Source: Prolixibacteraceae bacterium (GTDB taxonomy: Bacteria; Bacteroidota; Bacteroidia; Bacteroidales; Prolixibacteraceae). From it: a stretch of 6,692 bases of DNA. The notes beneath the pieces are model-generated. The model worked only from the letters and a program-made list of their open reading frames with translations. It was not told the DNA's origin and ran no database searches. Positions 1 to 5,940 of the stretch are shown here, piece by piece (positions within the stretch are counted from its first letter, which is position 1; every line of letters begins with the position of its first letter). The position numbers were made by a program, and so were the translations under genes. The DNA is taken from contig JACMKG010000343.1 of assembly GCA_014380255.1 (NCBI GenBank), positions 1-6,692 on the forward strand, read 5' to 3'.

Positions 1-2
1 AA

Positions 3-731
3 AAAGGTATTTTCCCCCATTCGGTTACCCTTTTAGATTCTATTTCCAACCTGACGGAATTTCAAACTTTTGTATCCACTTCAAAAGCAGAAAGGCTTCT
101 ATACATGGAATCAAGCTATTCCGCAAAAGAAAATTACCAGATAATTAGAAAATATTTTCCATACTTACTGGAACATACCTCGCACGTAGGAGGCGATTAT
201 TACGCGTTCAGTAAAGAGGGTCCCGGCAAAAGTGAAGAAATTATCTTTTCTGATTCATTACCTATCAAAAATGAATACGAAAATTCAGAGAATTCTGCTA
301 TTCCTTACTTTACCTTGGATTCACTTACAGAATACAGCCAATCGTATAGCCTTCCCCTGAATGAAATGGCAGTGAACACAAACAACATAATAGATATCCA
401 GCTAAAGGTTAAAAGAATTTCCAACCATAAGAACTTGATATTGGTAGCTTCCATCAATGATAAAGACACGTCTATATTCTGGGGAGGAGGCAATCTTAAA
501 AATTATATTCAGGAAAAGGATCAGTGGACCTGGCTTTATTATTCGTTTAAGCTTCCGAATGTAGACTTGAAGAATAAGGACGTAACTTTTACTACTTATC
601 TGTGGAACAATGAAAAAGGCCATTTTTTAATAACGGATTATCAGATTCAGGTTAGATATGGCAACCCTGTTGTTTATAGTTTTGCCGTAAAAAATCTCCC
701 TGCTTTTAATGCCGGGTTTATTCAAAAATAA
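3..731 (+). CDS. C-terminal part of an unrecognised protein, cut by the left window edge
   Basis: The frame is open without a stop from base 3, so the ATG at 105 is probably internal and the true start lies left of the window; 242 codons are visible, ending in TAA. I do not recognise the family with confidence. The first ~75 visible residues read like a mixed alpha/beta segment (around VTLLDSISNLTEF and NYQIIRKYFPYLLE). The last ~110 residues alternate hydrophobic and polar positions with aromatic spots (WTWLYYSFKLP, TYLWNNEKGHFLITDYQIQV), as expected for a beta-sandwich or carbohydrate-binding-like domain outside the cytoplasm. No transmembrane segment is visible in this part. Similar tails can follow multi-membrane-span glycosyltransferase-like proteins in Bacteroidota, but that link is only inference. 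The gene looks more AT-rich than the permease genes downstream. It ends 57 bases before the YciI-like gene. Confidence 0.65.
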   Translation, partial: KGIFPHSVTLLDSISNLTEFQTFVSTSKAERLLYMESSYSAKENYQIIRKYFPYLLEHTSHVGGDYYAFSKEGPGKSEEIIFSDSLPIKNEYENSENSAIPYFTLDSLTEYSQSYSLPLNEMAVNTNNIIDIQLKVKRISNHKNLILVASINDKDTSIFWGGGNLKNYIQEKDQWTWLYYSFKLPNVDLKNKDVTFTTYLWNNEKGHFLITDYQIQVRYGNPVVYSFAVKNLPAFNAGFIQK

Positions 732-788
732 GTGATTGCTTAACGACCTAATTACGAGAACTCATTAACCCAAATAAATCTTTAACCC

Positions 789-1067
789 ATGTATTACATT
801 TTATTTTACACCACCGTTGAGAACTATGTTGAAAGGCGCCAACCTTTTCGTGAAGAGCACCTGAGCCTGGCTCAAAGTGCTTATAACAATGGCACCCTGG
901 TAATGGCCGGAGCGTTGGCAGATCCTGCAGATGGGGCTTTGCTTGTGTTCAAGGGAGAAAGCCCGGAGGTTGCCAAGTCATTTGCCCTAAATGATCCATA
1001 TGTGAAAAACGGGCTGATCACTGAATGGAAAGTAAGGCCATGGAATGTAGTGATAGGTGCCGAATAG
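789..1067 (+). CDS. YciI-family protein (YCII-related domain)
   Basis: A complete 92-residue protein, the usual length for a single-domain YciI-like protein with a dimeric alpha-beta ferredoxin-like fold. The start MYYILFYTTVENYVERRQPF gives the first beta strand. It is followed by the conserved REEHL helix with His24, the turn plus strand (NNGTLVMAGALADP) and the family hallmark FALNDPYVKNGL with Asp69-Pro70. The conserved His and Asp are the residues proposed as an active-site pair in this family, but the substrate of most members is unknown. No signal peptide is present, so it should be cytoplasmic. The ATG has no Shine-Dalgarno sequence before it, like its neighbours. The gene stands 57 bases after the upstream gene and 178 bases before the LolA-like gene, so it is probably not functionally tied to the transport module. 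Family assignment is firm; biochemical role is unknown. Confidence 0.9.
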   Translation: MYYILFYTTVENYVERRQPFREEHLSLAQSAYNNGTLVMAGALADPADGALLVFKGESPEVAKSFALNDPYVKNGLITEWKVRPWNVVIGAE

Positions 1068-1245
1068 ACACTTTCACAGCTTAAAAAGAACTACAGGCGA
1101 ATCCGAAATTTATTTATCGTCCTTAAAGAAGGAAAAGGTATAGATTTTGATGAGATAAGCTCTAAATATTTGGATGGAAGTTGTTTCCCCATTGGAATAA
1201 CTATCTAAAAGCCAATTGACATTGAATAATTCAACAATAAAAATC

Positions 1246-1989
1246 ATGAAAGCGACCCTTTTAATATTAATCCTTAGTATCCTGTACACCGTATCAGGGG
1301 CCCAGGATGTAAAGGAAATCGTGCGCAAGGCCGATGAGAAAATGCGGGGCACATCCAGTATCGGCACCTTTTCGATGACCATTGAAAGGCCTTCCTGGTC
1401 GCGCACCATTTCCATGAAAAGCTGGACCCTGGGCAATGAATATTCCTTGATATACATAACCGCCCCGGCCAAGGACAAGGGACAGGTATTTTTGAAGCGC
1501 AAAAATGAGATGTGGAATTGGGTACCTTCTATCGACCGGATGATCAAGATACCGCCTTCCATGATGATGCAGTCGTGGATGGGTTCAGACTTTACCAACG
1601 ATGATTTGGTAAGAGAATCATCGATCGTAAAGGATTACACCCACCAGCTTATTGGAGAAGAGACCGTTGATAACTACCCATGCTATAAGGTGGAACTCAC
1701 CCCGCTGGAAGATGCCCCTGTGGTTTGGGGCAAAGTGATCATTTGGGTGACTAAAAAAGATTATCTGTGGCTGAAGGCTGAGTTTTACGATGAAGACGAG
1801 ATGTTGGTTAATACGGAGATTTTGAGTGATGTGAAGAAAATGGATGACCGGATTATCCCTTGCCGCATGGAGATGATTCCTGCTGATAAGAAAGGACACC
1901 GTACCGTTATGATCTTTGATAACACCGATTTTGATGTGCCGTTGAAAGAAGACTTCTTCTCAATTCAGAACATGAAGAAGGTGAAGTAA
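1246..1989 (+). CDS. LolA-like outer membrane lipoprotein-sorting protein, periplasmic
   Basis: A 247-residue secreted protein. A TTG codon 30 bases upstream (1216) is in frame, but the ATG at 1246 is preferred because it opens directly on a signal peptide: MK, hydrophobic core LLILILSILY, and a probable cleavage site after Ser-Gly-Ala (residue 19). No lipobox Cys is present, so the mature protein should be soluble in the periplasm. The mature part matches the PF17131-type LolA-like family: an N-terminal ADEKMRG segment, beta strands that bind hydrophobic groups, and the characteristic SWMGSDFTNDDL motif at residues 110-121, then GEETVDNYPCYKVEL and IWVTKKDYLWLKAEFYDEDE. Two cysteines are present (146 and 206). 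Known family role: a half-barrel carrier for lipidated or hydrophobic cargo between inner and outer membrane. The two permeases directly downstream suggest it receives or delivers their cargo. The cargo itself cannot be read from the sequence. Confidence 0.88.
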   Translation: MKATLLILILSILYTVSGAQDVKEIVRKADEKMRGTSSIGTFSMTIERPSWSRTISMKSWTLGNEYSLIYITAPAKDKGQVFLKRKNEMWNWVPSIDRMIKIPPSMMMQSWMGSDFTNDDLVRESSIVKDYTHQLIGEETVDNYPCYKVELTPLEDAPVVWGKVIIWVTKKDYLWLKAEFYDEDEMLVNTEILSDVKKMDDRIIPCRMEMIPADKKGHRTVMIFDNTDFDVPLKEDFFSIQNMKKVK

Positions 1990-1993
1990 GAAG

Positions 1994-2030
1994 GATTTAC
2001 AATTATACGATTTACAATTTACAATTTTAC
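1994..2030. repeat. Degenerate short repeat of the word ATTTACAAT
   Basis: Three exact copies of ATTTACAAT start at 1995, 2010 and 2017, followed by a partial copy (ATTTTAC) ending at 2030, all just after the stop of the LolA-like gene. A further word pair, TATCCAATAATCAACGTCCAAT (split here only for naming: CCAATA, CCAATAATC, GTCCAAT), follows at about 2085-2100. Such drifted word runs recur in the other spacers of this gene cluster. No promoter or terminator could be recognised in the 150-base spacer. Confidence 0.7.
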
Positions 2031-2114
2031 GGGCTTACGATAAGTTATCCGGTTAATCATCTATAAAAAAATAACCAATATCCAATAATCAACGTCCAAT
2101 GAGACAGTACTAGG

Positions 2115-2137
2115 AATTTGGAACTTGAAACTTGAAA
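2115..2137 (+). repeat. AACTTGAAA-type spacer repeat, copy before permease 1
   Basis: The 23 bases just before the first permease start contain AACTTGAAACTTGAAA. The reverse complement of 4898-4920, downstream of the second permease, matches this segment at 21 of 23 positions by eye. A related run lies at 3479-3514. The copy ends three bases before the ATG at 2140 and so occupies the place of a ribosome binding site. Confidence 0.7.
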
Positions 2138-2139
2138 TT

Positions 2140-3360
2140 ATGGGGACAAACATCAAACTCGCCTGGAGAAATCTGTGGCGCAATAAGAGGAGAACTTTGA
2201 TAACGGTTGCTTCTATATTTTTTGGAGTATTACTCTCGGCCTACATGACTTCCATGCAGGAGGGCTCCTATGGCAAGATGGTAGAGATTGTCGTGAAATT
2301 CTACTCCGGGTACATGCAGGTTCACCATGAAGATTACTGGGAAAACAAGAGCATCAACAATGTATTTGAATACGATCAGGCGCTAATTGACCGAATTAAG
2401 ACCCATAAAGAGGTTGATTATGTGATTCCGCGCCTTGAGTCTTTTGGACTGGCCTCGGCTGGGGAGTTAACAAGAGGAGCGGCCATTTTTGGAATTGTTC
2501 CCGATGTGGAGAACCAGCTGACAGGTATTGCTGAAAAAGTAGTTTCAGGCACCTATCTGAAAGATGGTGATGATGGAGTGCTGATCGGAGATGGGTTAGC
2601 TAAATTCCTTAACCTTCAGCTAAACGATACGCTGGTCATACTGAGCCAAGGGTATCATGGGGTAAGCGCTGCAGGCAAATTTCCGGTAAGGGGACTTATT
2701 AAGCACATTTCCCCTGAATTGAATAAATCAATCATTTACATGGAATTAAAGACCTGCCAGACCTTTTTGGATGCTCCAAACATGCTGACTTCCCTGGTGG
2801 TGAATGTGGCCGATAATGATGCCATGATGCGTACTCTGAAGAATCTTAAAAAGGAAATTCATTCGCCCTATTCGGTGATGAGCTGGGAGGAAATGCAGCC
2901 TGAGATCGTCCAGCAAATTGAAGGAGACCGCGCCGGCGGGGTAATTATGAAAGCGATCCTGTACATCGTGATTGCCTTTGGGATACTGGGTACCATCATG
3001 ATGATGATTGCTGAGCGCAGACGTGAATTTGGCGTGATGATCTCCATTGGCATGCAGAAAAAGAAACTGGCCGTCATACTGTTCTTCGAAACTGTGTTCA
3101 TAGGCCTTTTGGGAATTGTCTCGGGAATTGCCGTAAGCCTGCCAATTATCTTTCTTCAAAGTCATAACCCCATTCCCTTAACGGGGCAGGCAGCCCAGGT
3201 GATGGAAGATTTTGGCTTTGAACCCTATATGTTTTTCTCGACTGCCCCTGAAGTATTCTGGCATCAGGCCCTTAGCATATTTGTCCTTTCATTTTTGATC
3301 GGAATCTATCCCATAGTATCAGCACTGAAAATTAAAGAATCCAAAGCGCTGCACGGATAG
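2140..3360 (+). CDS. ABC transporter permease, FtsX/LolC-LolE-MacB type (first of pair)
   Basis: The ATG at 2140 gives a 406-residue protein beginning MGTNIKLAWRNLWRNKRRT. An in-frame TTG at 2125 lies inside a spacer repeat and is less likely. The layout is that of a four-span FtsX-type permease: an amphipathic WRNLWRNKRR start, membrane span 1 at about 20-40, a large periplasmic domain (about 41-268, MacB_PCD-like), then the FtsX domain with spans at about 271-291, 310-338 and 377-397. The cytoplasmic coupling loop between spans 2 and 3 reads ERRREFGVMISIGMQKKK, which in this superfamily contacts the ATPase. Its C-terminal end (YPIVSALKIKESKALHG) is less canonical than that of its partner. 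It probably forms a heterodimer with the next gene in the inner membrane and works with the LolA-like protein. Direction and cargo are inferred, not shown. Confidence 0.9.
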   Translation: MGTNIKLAWRNLWRNKRRTLITVASIFFGVLLSAYMTSMQEGSYGKMVEIVVKFYSGYMQVHHEDYWENKSINNVFEYDQALIDRIKTHKEVDYVIPRLESFGLASAGELTRGAAIFGIVPDVENQLTGIAEKVVSGTYLKDGDDGVLIGDGLAKFLNLQLNDTLVILSQGYHGVSAAGKFPVRGLIKHISPELNKSIIYMELKTCQTFLDAPNMLTSLVVNVADNDAMMRTLKNLKKEIHSPYSVMSWEEMQPEIVQQIEGDRAGGVIMKAILYIVIAFGILGTIMMMIAERRREFGVMISIGMQKKKLAVILFFETVFIGLLGIVSGIAVSLPIIFLQSHNPIPLTGQAAQVMEDFGFEPYMFFSTAPEVFWHQALSIFVLSFLIGIYPIVSALKIKESKALHG

Positions 3361-3516
3361 GAACAAAGAGATTAACGATCAACGATTTAAGATTGACGAT
3401 TTAAAAGGCAGAAACATTTGCATAGCTTGGAGATGAAAAAGATTAACAATTTTAACCATCTAACCATCCAACCATTTTACTTGAAACTTTGAACTTTGAA
3501 CTTGAAACTTTAGACT
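3361..3516. repeat. Spacer built of three degenerate word families
   Basis: This 156-base gap between the two permeases holds almost only drifted short repeats. AACGAT/GACGAT words are at about 3372-3403 (GATTAACGATCAACGATTTA and a diverged continuation). TAACCATC words are at about 3454-3476 (TTTAACCATCTAACCATCCA). AACTTGAAAC/AACTTTGAAC words run from 3479 to 3514, up to two bases before the ATG. No terminator, promoter or Shine-Dalgarno sequence was recognised. The two permease genes are on the same strand and could be cotranscribed through it. Confidence 0.7.
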
Positions 3517-4737
3517 ATGATCGCATCAATAGCATGGAAAAATATATGGCGTAACCGGGTGCGCTCCTGGGTAATCATTACGGCCATCACTATTGGGATG
3601 TTCGCCGGAGTCTTTACCACCACCTTTTACAAGGGGTGGATGAACCAGCGTCTGGAATCAGGGGTGGAAACTGAAGTGTCGCACATACAGATTCATAACC
3701 CGGCTTTTAATGAAAACTTTGAGTTGAAAAGCTATATAGCGGAAGGTGAAACCATGGGCCAGGAGATTGCACAGCAGGATTTTGTTAACGGTGTAAGTCC
3801 ACGCATGGTTGTTCAGGCCATGATTGCCTCTTCTGAGACAGGGGGCGGGGTTAAGATGCTGGGCATTGATCCTAAGAAGGAAAAGACAGTGACCAATTTA
3901 TACACCAAAGTTGCAGAAGGCCAGTATTTTGAAGGCGTCAAACGCAATCCCATTCTAATAGGGCAAAAGCTGGCCGAGAAACTGAAGGTTAAGGTTCATT
4001 CAAAACTTGTCGTCACCTTGCAGGATTCGCAGGGCAACATTACCAGCGAGGCTTTCAGGGTGTGTGGCATCTATGATGCCTCCAACGGTATGTTTGAAGA
4101 ACTGAATGTATTTGTATTGAAGACTGATCTTGCAAGGTTTGTTCAGCTGGATGAATCGGTGGCCCATGAGATAGTCGTTCATGTGCAGGATCATAACCTT
4201 CTTTCAGAAAATACCCAAACCCTTGTTGGCAAATACGATAAACTGCTGGTGCAGAACTGGAAACAGCTGGCTCCCGAACTGGGATACATCAATGAGATCG
4301 GGGATATGTATATCTATATCTTCGTGGTCATCATACTTCTATCTCTTGGCTTTGGCATTGTGAACACCATGCTGATGGTTGTACTCGAACGGGTGAAGGA
4401 AATAGGGATGCTAATGGCCGTTGGAATGAGCAAACTAAGGGTGTTCTGGATGCTTATGCTCGAAACCGTGCTGCTGACTATTACGGGAGGTTTTCTGGGG
4501 GTTATGCTTGGATTGGTTGTTTCTTTTGCCACCCAAAAGAATGGCATTGACCTGTCGTTTTACGCCAAGGGACTTGAGGATATGGGATACAGCTCACTGG
4601 TATTCCCGGTGATAGAGCCACGCATGATTGCAGTGATTGGGATACTGGTATTGATCACCGGCATTGTGGCCTCCATCTACCCGGCTCGCAAAGCACTAAA
4701 ATACAGACCTGCAGAGGCTATACGAATCGATATGTAG
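3517..4737 (+). CDS. ABC transporter permease, FtsX/LolC-LolE-MacB type (second of pair)
   Basis: A 406-residue protein, the same length as its upstream partner, starting MIASIAWKNIWRNRVRSW. Membrane span 1 is at about 13-35 (VIITAITIGMFAGVF), followed by a periplasmic domain to about 262. The FtsX domain has spans at about 264-290 (YIYIFVVIILLSLGFGIVN), 309-338 and 370-392. The coupling loop ERVKEIGMLMAVGMSK and the end YPARKALKYRPAEAIR are textbook for the family, so this copy is the more canonical of the two. In the Lol, Mac and FtsX systems such permeases need a LolD/MacB/FtsE-type ATPase, which is absent here. The start has no Shine-Dalgarno sequence and follows a TTGAAACTTT-type repeat. 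Known family members extract lipoproteins or export peptides or drugs through mechanotransmission; which applies here cannot be told. Confidence 0.92.
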   Translation: MIASIAWKNIWRNRVRSWVIITAITIGMFAGVFTTTFYKGWMNQRLESGVETEVSHIQIHNPAFNENFELKSYIAEGETMGQEIAQQDFVNGVSPRMVVQAMIASSETGGGVKMLGIDPKKEKTVTNLYTKVAEGQYFEGVKRNPILIGQKLAEKLKVKVHSKLVVTLQDSQGNITSEAFRVCGIYDASNGMFEELNVFVLKTDLARFVQLDESVAHEIVVHVQDHNLLSENTQTLVGKYDKLLVQNWKQLAPELGYINEIGDMYIYIFVVIILLSLGFGIVNTMLMVVLERVKEIGMLMAVGMSKLRVFWMLMLETVLLTITGGFLGVMLGLVVSFATQKNGIDLSFYAKGLEDMGYSSLVFPVIEPRMIAVIGILVLITGIVASIYPARKALKYRPAEAIRIDM

Positions 4738-4742
4738 GGAAG

Positions 4743-4952
4743 AAGTTCCAAGTTTAAAATTCGAAGTTCCAAGTAGCGCTTGGATCGAGGAAAGTGGATT
4801 TGAAAAGTTTGACGGTTATAAGTTATAAGTTCAAAGTTCCAGGTTTCAAGTGGCGCTTGGATCGGGAACAGGGTTTGAACAGGATGATGATGAATAGTTC
4901 CAAGTTTCAAATTCCAAATTCCAAGTGATGCTTTGAATGAGGGGAAAGGTTT
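4743..4952 (+). repeat. Three-unit degenerate tandem repeat, period about 76 bp
   Basis: Units begin at about 4743, 4820 and 4895. Each starts with AAGTTCCAAGTTT-type words (27 bases) followed by a conserved core: CAAGTAGCGCTTGGATCG at 4770, CAAGTGGCGCTTGGATCG at 4847 and a more diverged CAAGTGATGCTTTGAATG at 4922. The cores are followed by GAGGAAAG-like and TTTGAA-like tails. Core-to-core spacing is 77 and 75 bases. Units are clearly diverged, so this is not a fresh duplication. The array fills the gap between the second permease and the four-helix bundle gene. No coding frame was found in it. Confidence 0.75.
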
Positions 4953-4981
4953 TTTATAAGATTTACACTAAAACTACAGAT

Positions 4982-5386
4982 ATGTCTAAAGTTGAGCGTT
5001 TTGAAGACTTAAAGGTTTGGCAAATGGCCAGGGAGCTTTGTAAGGATATTCATAAATTCACTTTACAAGACTCCTTTTCAAGAGATTATAAGCTTGTTGG
5101 TCAGATAAAAGCTTCATCAGGGTCAATAATGGATAATATTGCTGAAGGATTTGAAAGAGATGGGAACAAGGAATTTATACAGTTTTTATCTTTTTCAAAA
5201 GGATCATCAGGTGAAACCCGATCACAGCTTTATCGTGCCATTGATAATGGATATATTTCCCAAAAAGAATTTGATATCGCCTATGCAAGGAGCCTGGAAT
5301 GCAGCAAAATGCTAAAAGGCTTTATGATTTACCTGAAAGAATCTAAATTAAAAGGGAATAAATACAAAAAAGAAAACCCTTTGTAA
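4982..5386 (+). CDS. Four-helix bundle protein (23S rRNA intervening-sequence protein family)
   Basis: A 134-residue protein starting MSKVERFEDLKVWQMARELC, the typical opening of the TIGR02436/PF05635 four-helix bundle family (FxDLxVWQxAxxL). The motif GQIKASSGSIMDNIAEGFER (about residues 42-61, helix 2) and the later SKGSSGETRSQLYRAID with YISQKEFD are equally characteristic. An upstream in-frame ATG at 4937 would add 15 residues, but it lies inside the third copy of the tandem repeat and the family normally begins near FEDLKVW, so 4982 is preferred. Members were first found inside 23S rRNA intervening sequences, but many sit, as here, alone in intergenic DNA. They form oligomers resembling the Avd protein of diversity-generating retroelements. 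The function is unknown. The gene looks more AT-rich than the permeases, hinting at separate origin. There is no Shine-Dalgarno sequence. Confidence 0.9.
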   Translation: MSKVERFEDLKVWQMARELCKDIHKFTLQDSFSRDYKLVGQIKASSGSIMDNIAEGFERDGNKEFIQFLSFSKGSSGETRSQLYRAIDNGYISQKEFDIAYARSLECSKMLKGFMIYLKESKLKGNKYKKENPL

Positions 5387-5417
5387 GTGATTGGAGATAT
5401 AAAAGAAAACTTGTTAC

Positions 5418-5419
5418 TA
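5418..5419. repeat. Left TA target-site duplication of the IS630 element
   Basis: The TA just before the left terminal repeat pairs with TA at 6617-6618 after the right end. With the flanking C (5417) and G (6619) it reconstitutes CTAG, the known preferred target of IS630. Confidence 0.8.
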
Positions 5420-5431
5420 GTGTCAAGTCAA
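5420..5431 (+). repeat. IS630 left terminal inverted repeat
   Basis: GTGTCAAGTCAA; matches the reverse complement of 6605-6616 with one mismatch. An internal direct repeat TCAAG overlaps its inner edge. Confidence 0.85.
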
Positions 5432-5455
5432 GTATAATGATTCTCGTGAATTGTT

Positions 5456-5463
5456 TATATTTG
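5456..5463 (+). promoter_or_regulatory. Possible Bacteroidota -7 promoter box of the transposase
   Basis: TATATTTG fits the Bacteroidota sigma-factor -7 consensus TAnnTTTG. It lies inside the IS, 12 bases before the transposase ATG, so the mRNA leader would be only a few bases long. No convincing TTTG -33 element is seen at the expected distance upstream, which keeps confidence low. Confidence 0.4.
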
Positions 5464-5470
5464 TAAAAAA

Positions 5471-5475
5471 AGGAG
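5471..5475 (+). promoter_or_regulatory. AGGAG directly abutting the transposase ATG
   Basis: A Shine-Dalgarno-like AGGAG ends immediately before the ATG at 5476, with no spacer. Normal spacing is about 5-9 bases, so it should work poorly if at all. It may keep transposase translation low, or be chance. Confidence 0.35.
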
Positions 5476-5919
5476 ATGAAAAAATATAAGGTAACACTCA
5501 CAGAACAAGAAACCCAGCTTCTGGAAGAAATTACCAGGAAGGGAAAACGTAGTGCAATGATAATACGCAACGCTTACATTTTGCTCAATAGTAATCAAGG
5601 CTATGGAGGAAAGATGCAAAAGGATGAAGACATCGCTTGTTTTCTTGGCATAACAGTTAGAACAGTAGAAAAAATAAGGGAGAAGTTTATACTTGAAGGT
5701 TTTGAGACGGCCCTGTATGGTAAGGAAAGTACACGGGAATATAAAGCAAAGGTAGATGGTGATGTTGAAGCTCATTTGATAGCCTTAAGCTGCAGTGAGC
5801 CCCCTAAAGGCTATGCCAGGTGGTCATTAAGGTTGCTCTCTGACAAGATGGTGGAGTTAAAATATATCGATAACATTTCGCATGAAACGGTACGTACCAT
5901 TTTAAAAAAAATGAATTGA
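5476..5919 (+). CDS. IS630-family transposase, upstream frame (OrfA, DNA-binding part)
   Basis: A 147-residue frame starting MKKYKVTLTEQETQLLEEIT, a normal IS630 transposase N-terminus. It holds the DNA-binding half: a helix-turn-helix at about residues 50-70 (DEDIACFLGITVRTVEKI, with the usual FxLEGFETALYGK sequel) and a second winged/HTH part at about 108-145 (PPKGYARWSLRLLSDKMVEL, then SHETVRTILKK). These recognise the terminal repeats. The frame ends with TGA at 5917-5919, just after a run of eight A. Family proteins continue past LKK with a sequence like NxLKPWR, which here is encoded in the -1 frame. OrfA alone, lacking the catalytic domain, could act as an inhibitor or regulator, as known for other frameshift-organised IS families. 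Confidence 0.9.
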   Translation: MKKYKVTLTEQETQLLEEITRKGKRSAMIIRNAYILLNSNQGYGGKMQKDEDIACFLGITVRTVEKIREKFILEGFETALYGKESTREYKAKVDGDVEAHLIALSCSEPPKGYARWSLRLLSDKMVELKYIDNISHETVRTILKKMN

Positions 5920-5940
5920 AACCCTGGAGGGAAAAGGGTT
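5904..5940 (+). promoter_or_regulatory. Probable programmed -1 frameshift signal
   Basis: A_AAA_AAA at 5904-5910 sits with its AAA codons in the OrfA frame, the correct register for tandem -1 slippage. Resuming at 5910 reads AAT GAA TTG AAA CCC TGG, giving LKKNELKPWREKGW across the join, which is the expected family sequence. A possible stimulatory hairpin, AACCC (5920-5924) with GGGTT (5936-5940) and an 11-base loop, starts 9 bases after the slippery site. The predicted fused protein has 377 residues. Confidence 0.7.

Noticed and set aside
1141..1172. Promoter for the LolA-like gene (TTTTG plus TAAATATTTG)
   Set aside because: The spacing within the -7 motif and between the two elements does not match the TTTG - about 19-21 - TAnnTTTG pattern; too weak to annotate.
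1216..1245. TTG start giving a longer LolA-like protein
   Set aside because: It would place ten polar residues before the signal peptide; the ATG at 1246 opens directly on a normal signal sequence.
1068..1245. Small RNA or hidden gene in the 178-base gap
   Set aside because: Only trivial hairpins (for example CCTT/AAGG) and no sustained reading frame or conserved motif could be seen.
1110..1598. Long antisense frame opposite the LolA-like gene
   Set aside because: It is the shadow of a well-supported gene on the other strand, with no recognisable domain or start signal.
4743..4952. CRISPR array
   Set aside because: Units are diverged over their whole length, only three in number and without constant repeat/unique spacer alternation; no cas genes are present.
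4937..4981. Upstream ATG extension of the four-helix bundle gene
   Set aside because: The ATG lies in the third tandem-repeat unit, where the other two units read GATCGAGG, and the added 15 residues are not typical of the family, which begins near FEDLKVW.
5350..5383. Rho-independent terminator after the four-helix bundle gene
   Set aside because: AAAGGG and CCCTTT could form a 6-bp stem, but the loop is over 20 bases, lies inside the coding region and is not followed by a T-run.
4982..5386. Part of a diversity-generating retroelement (Avd-like protein)
   Set aside because: No reverse transcriptase, template repeat or variable repeat with adenine-specific changes is visible in the window; fold similarity alone is not enough.
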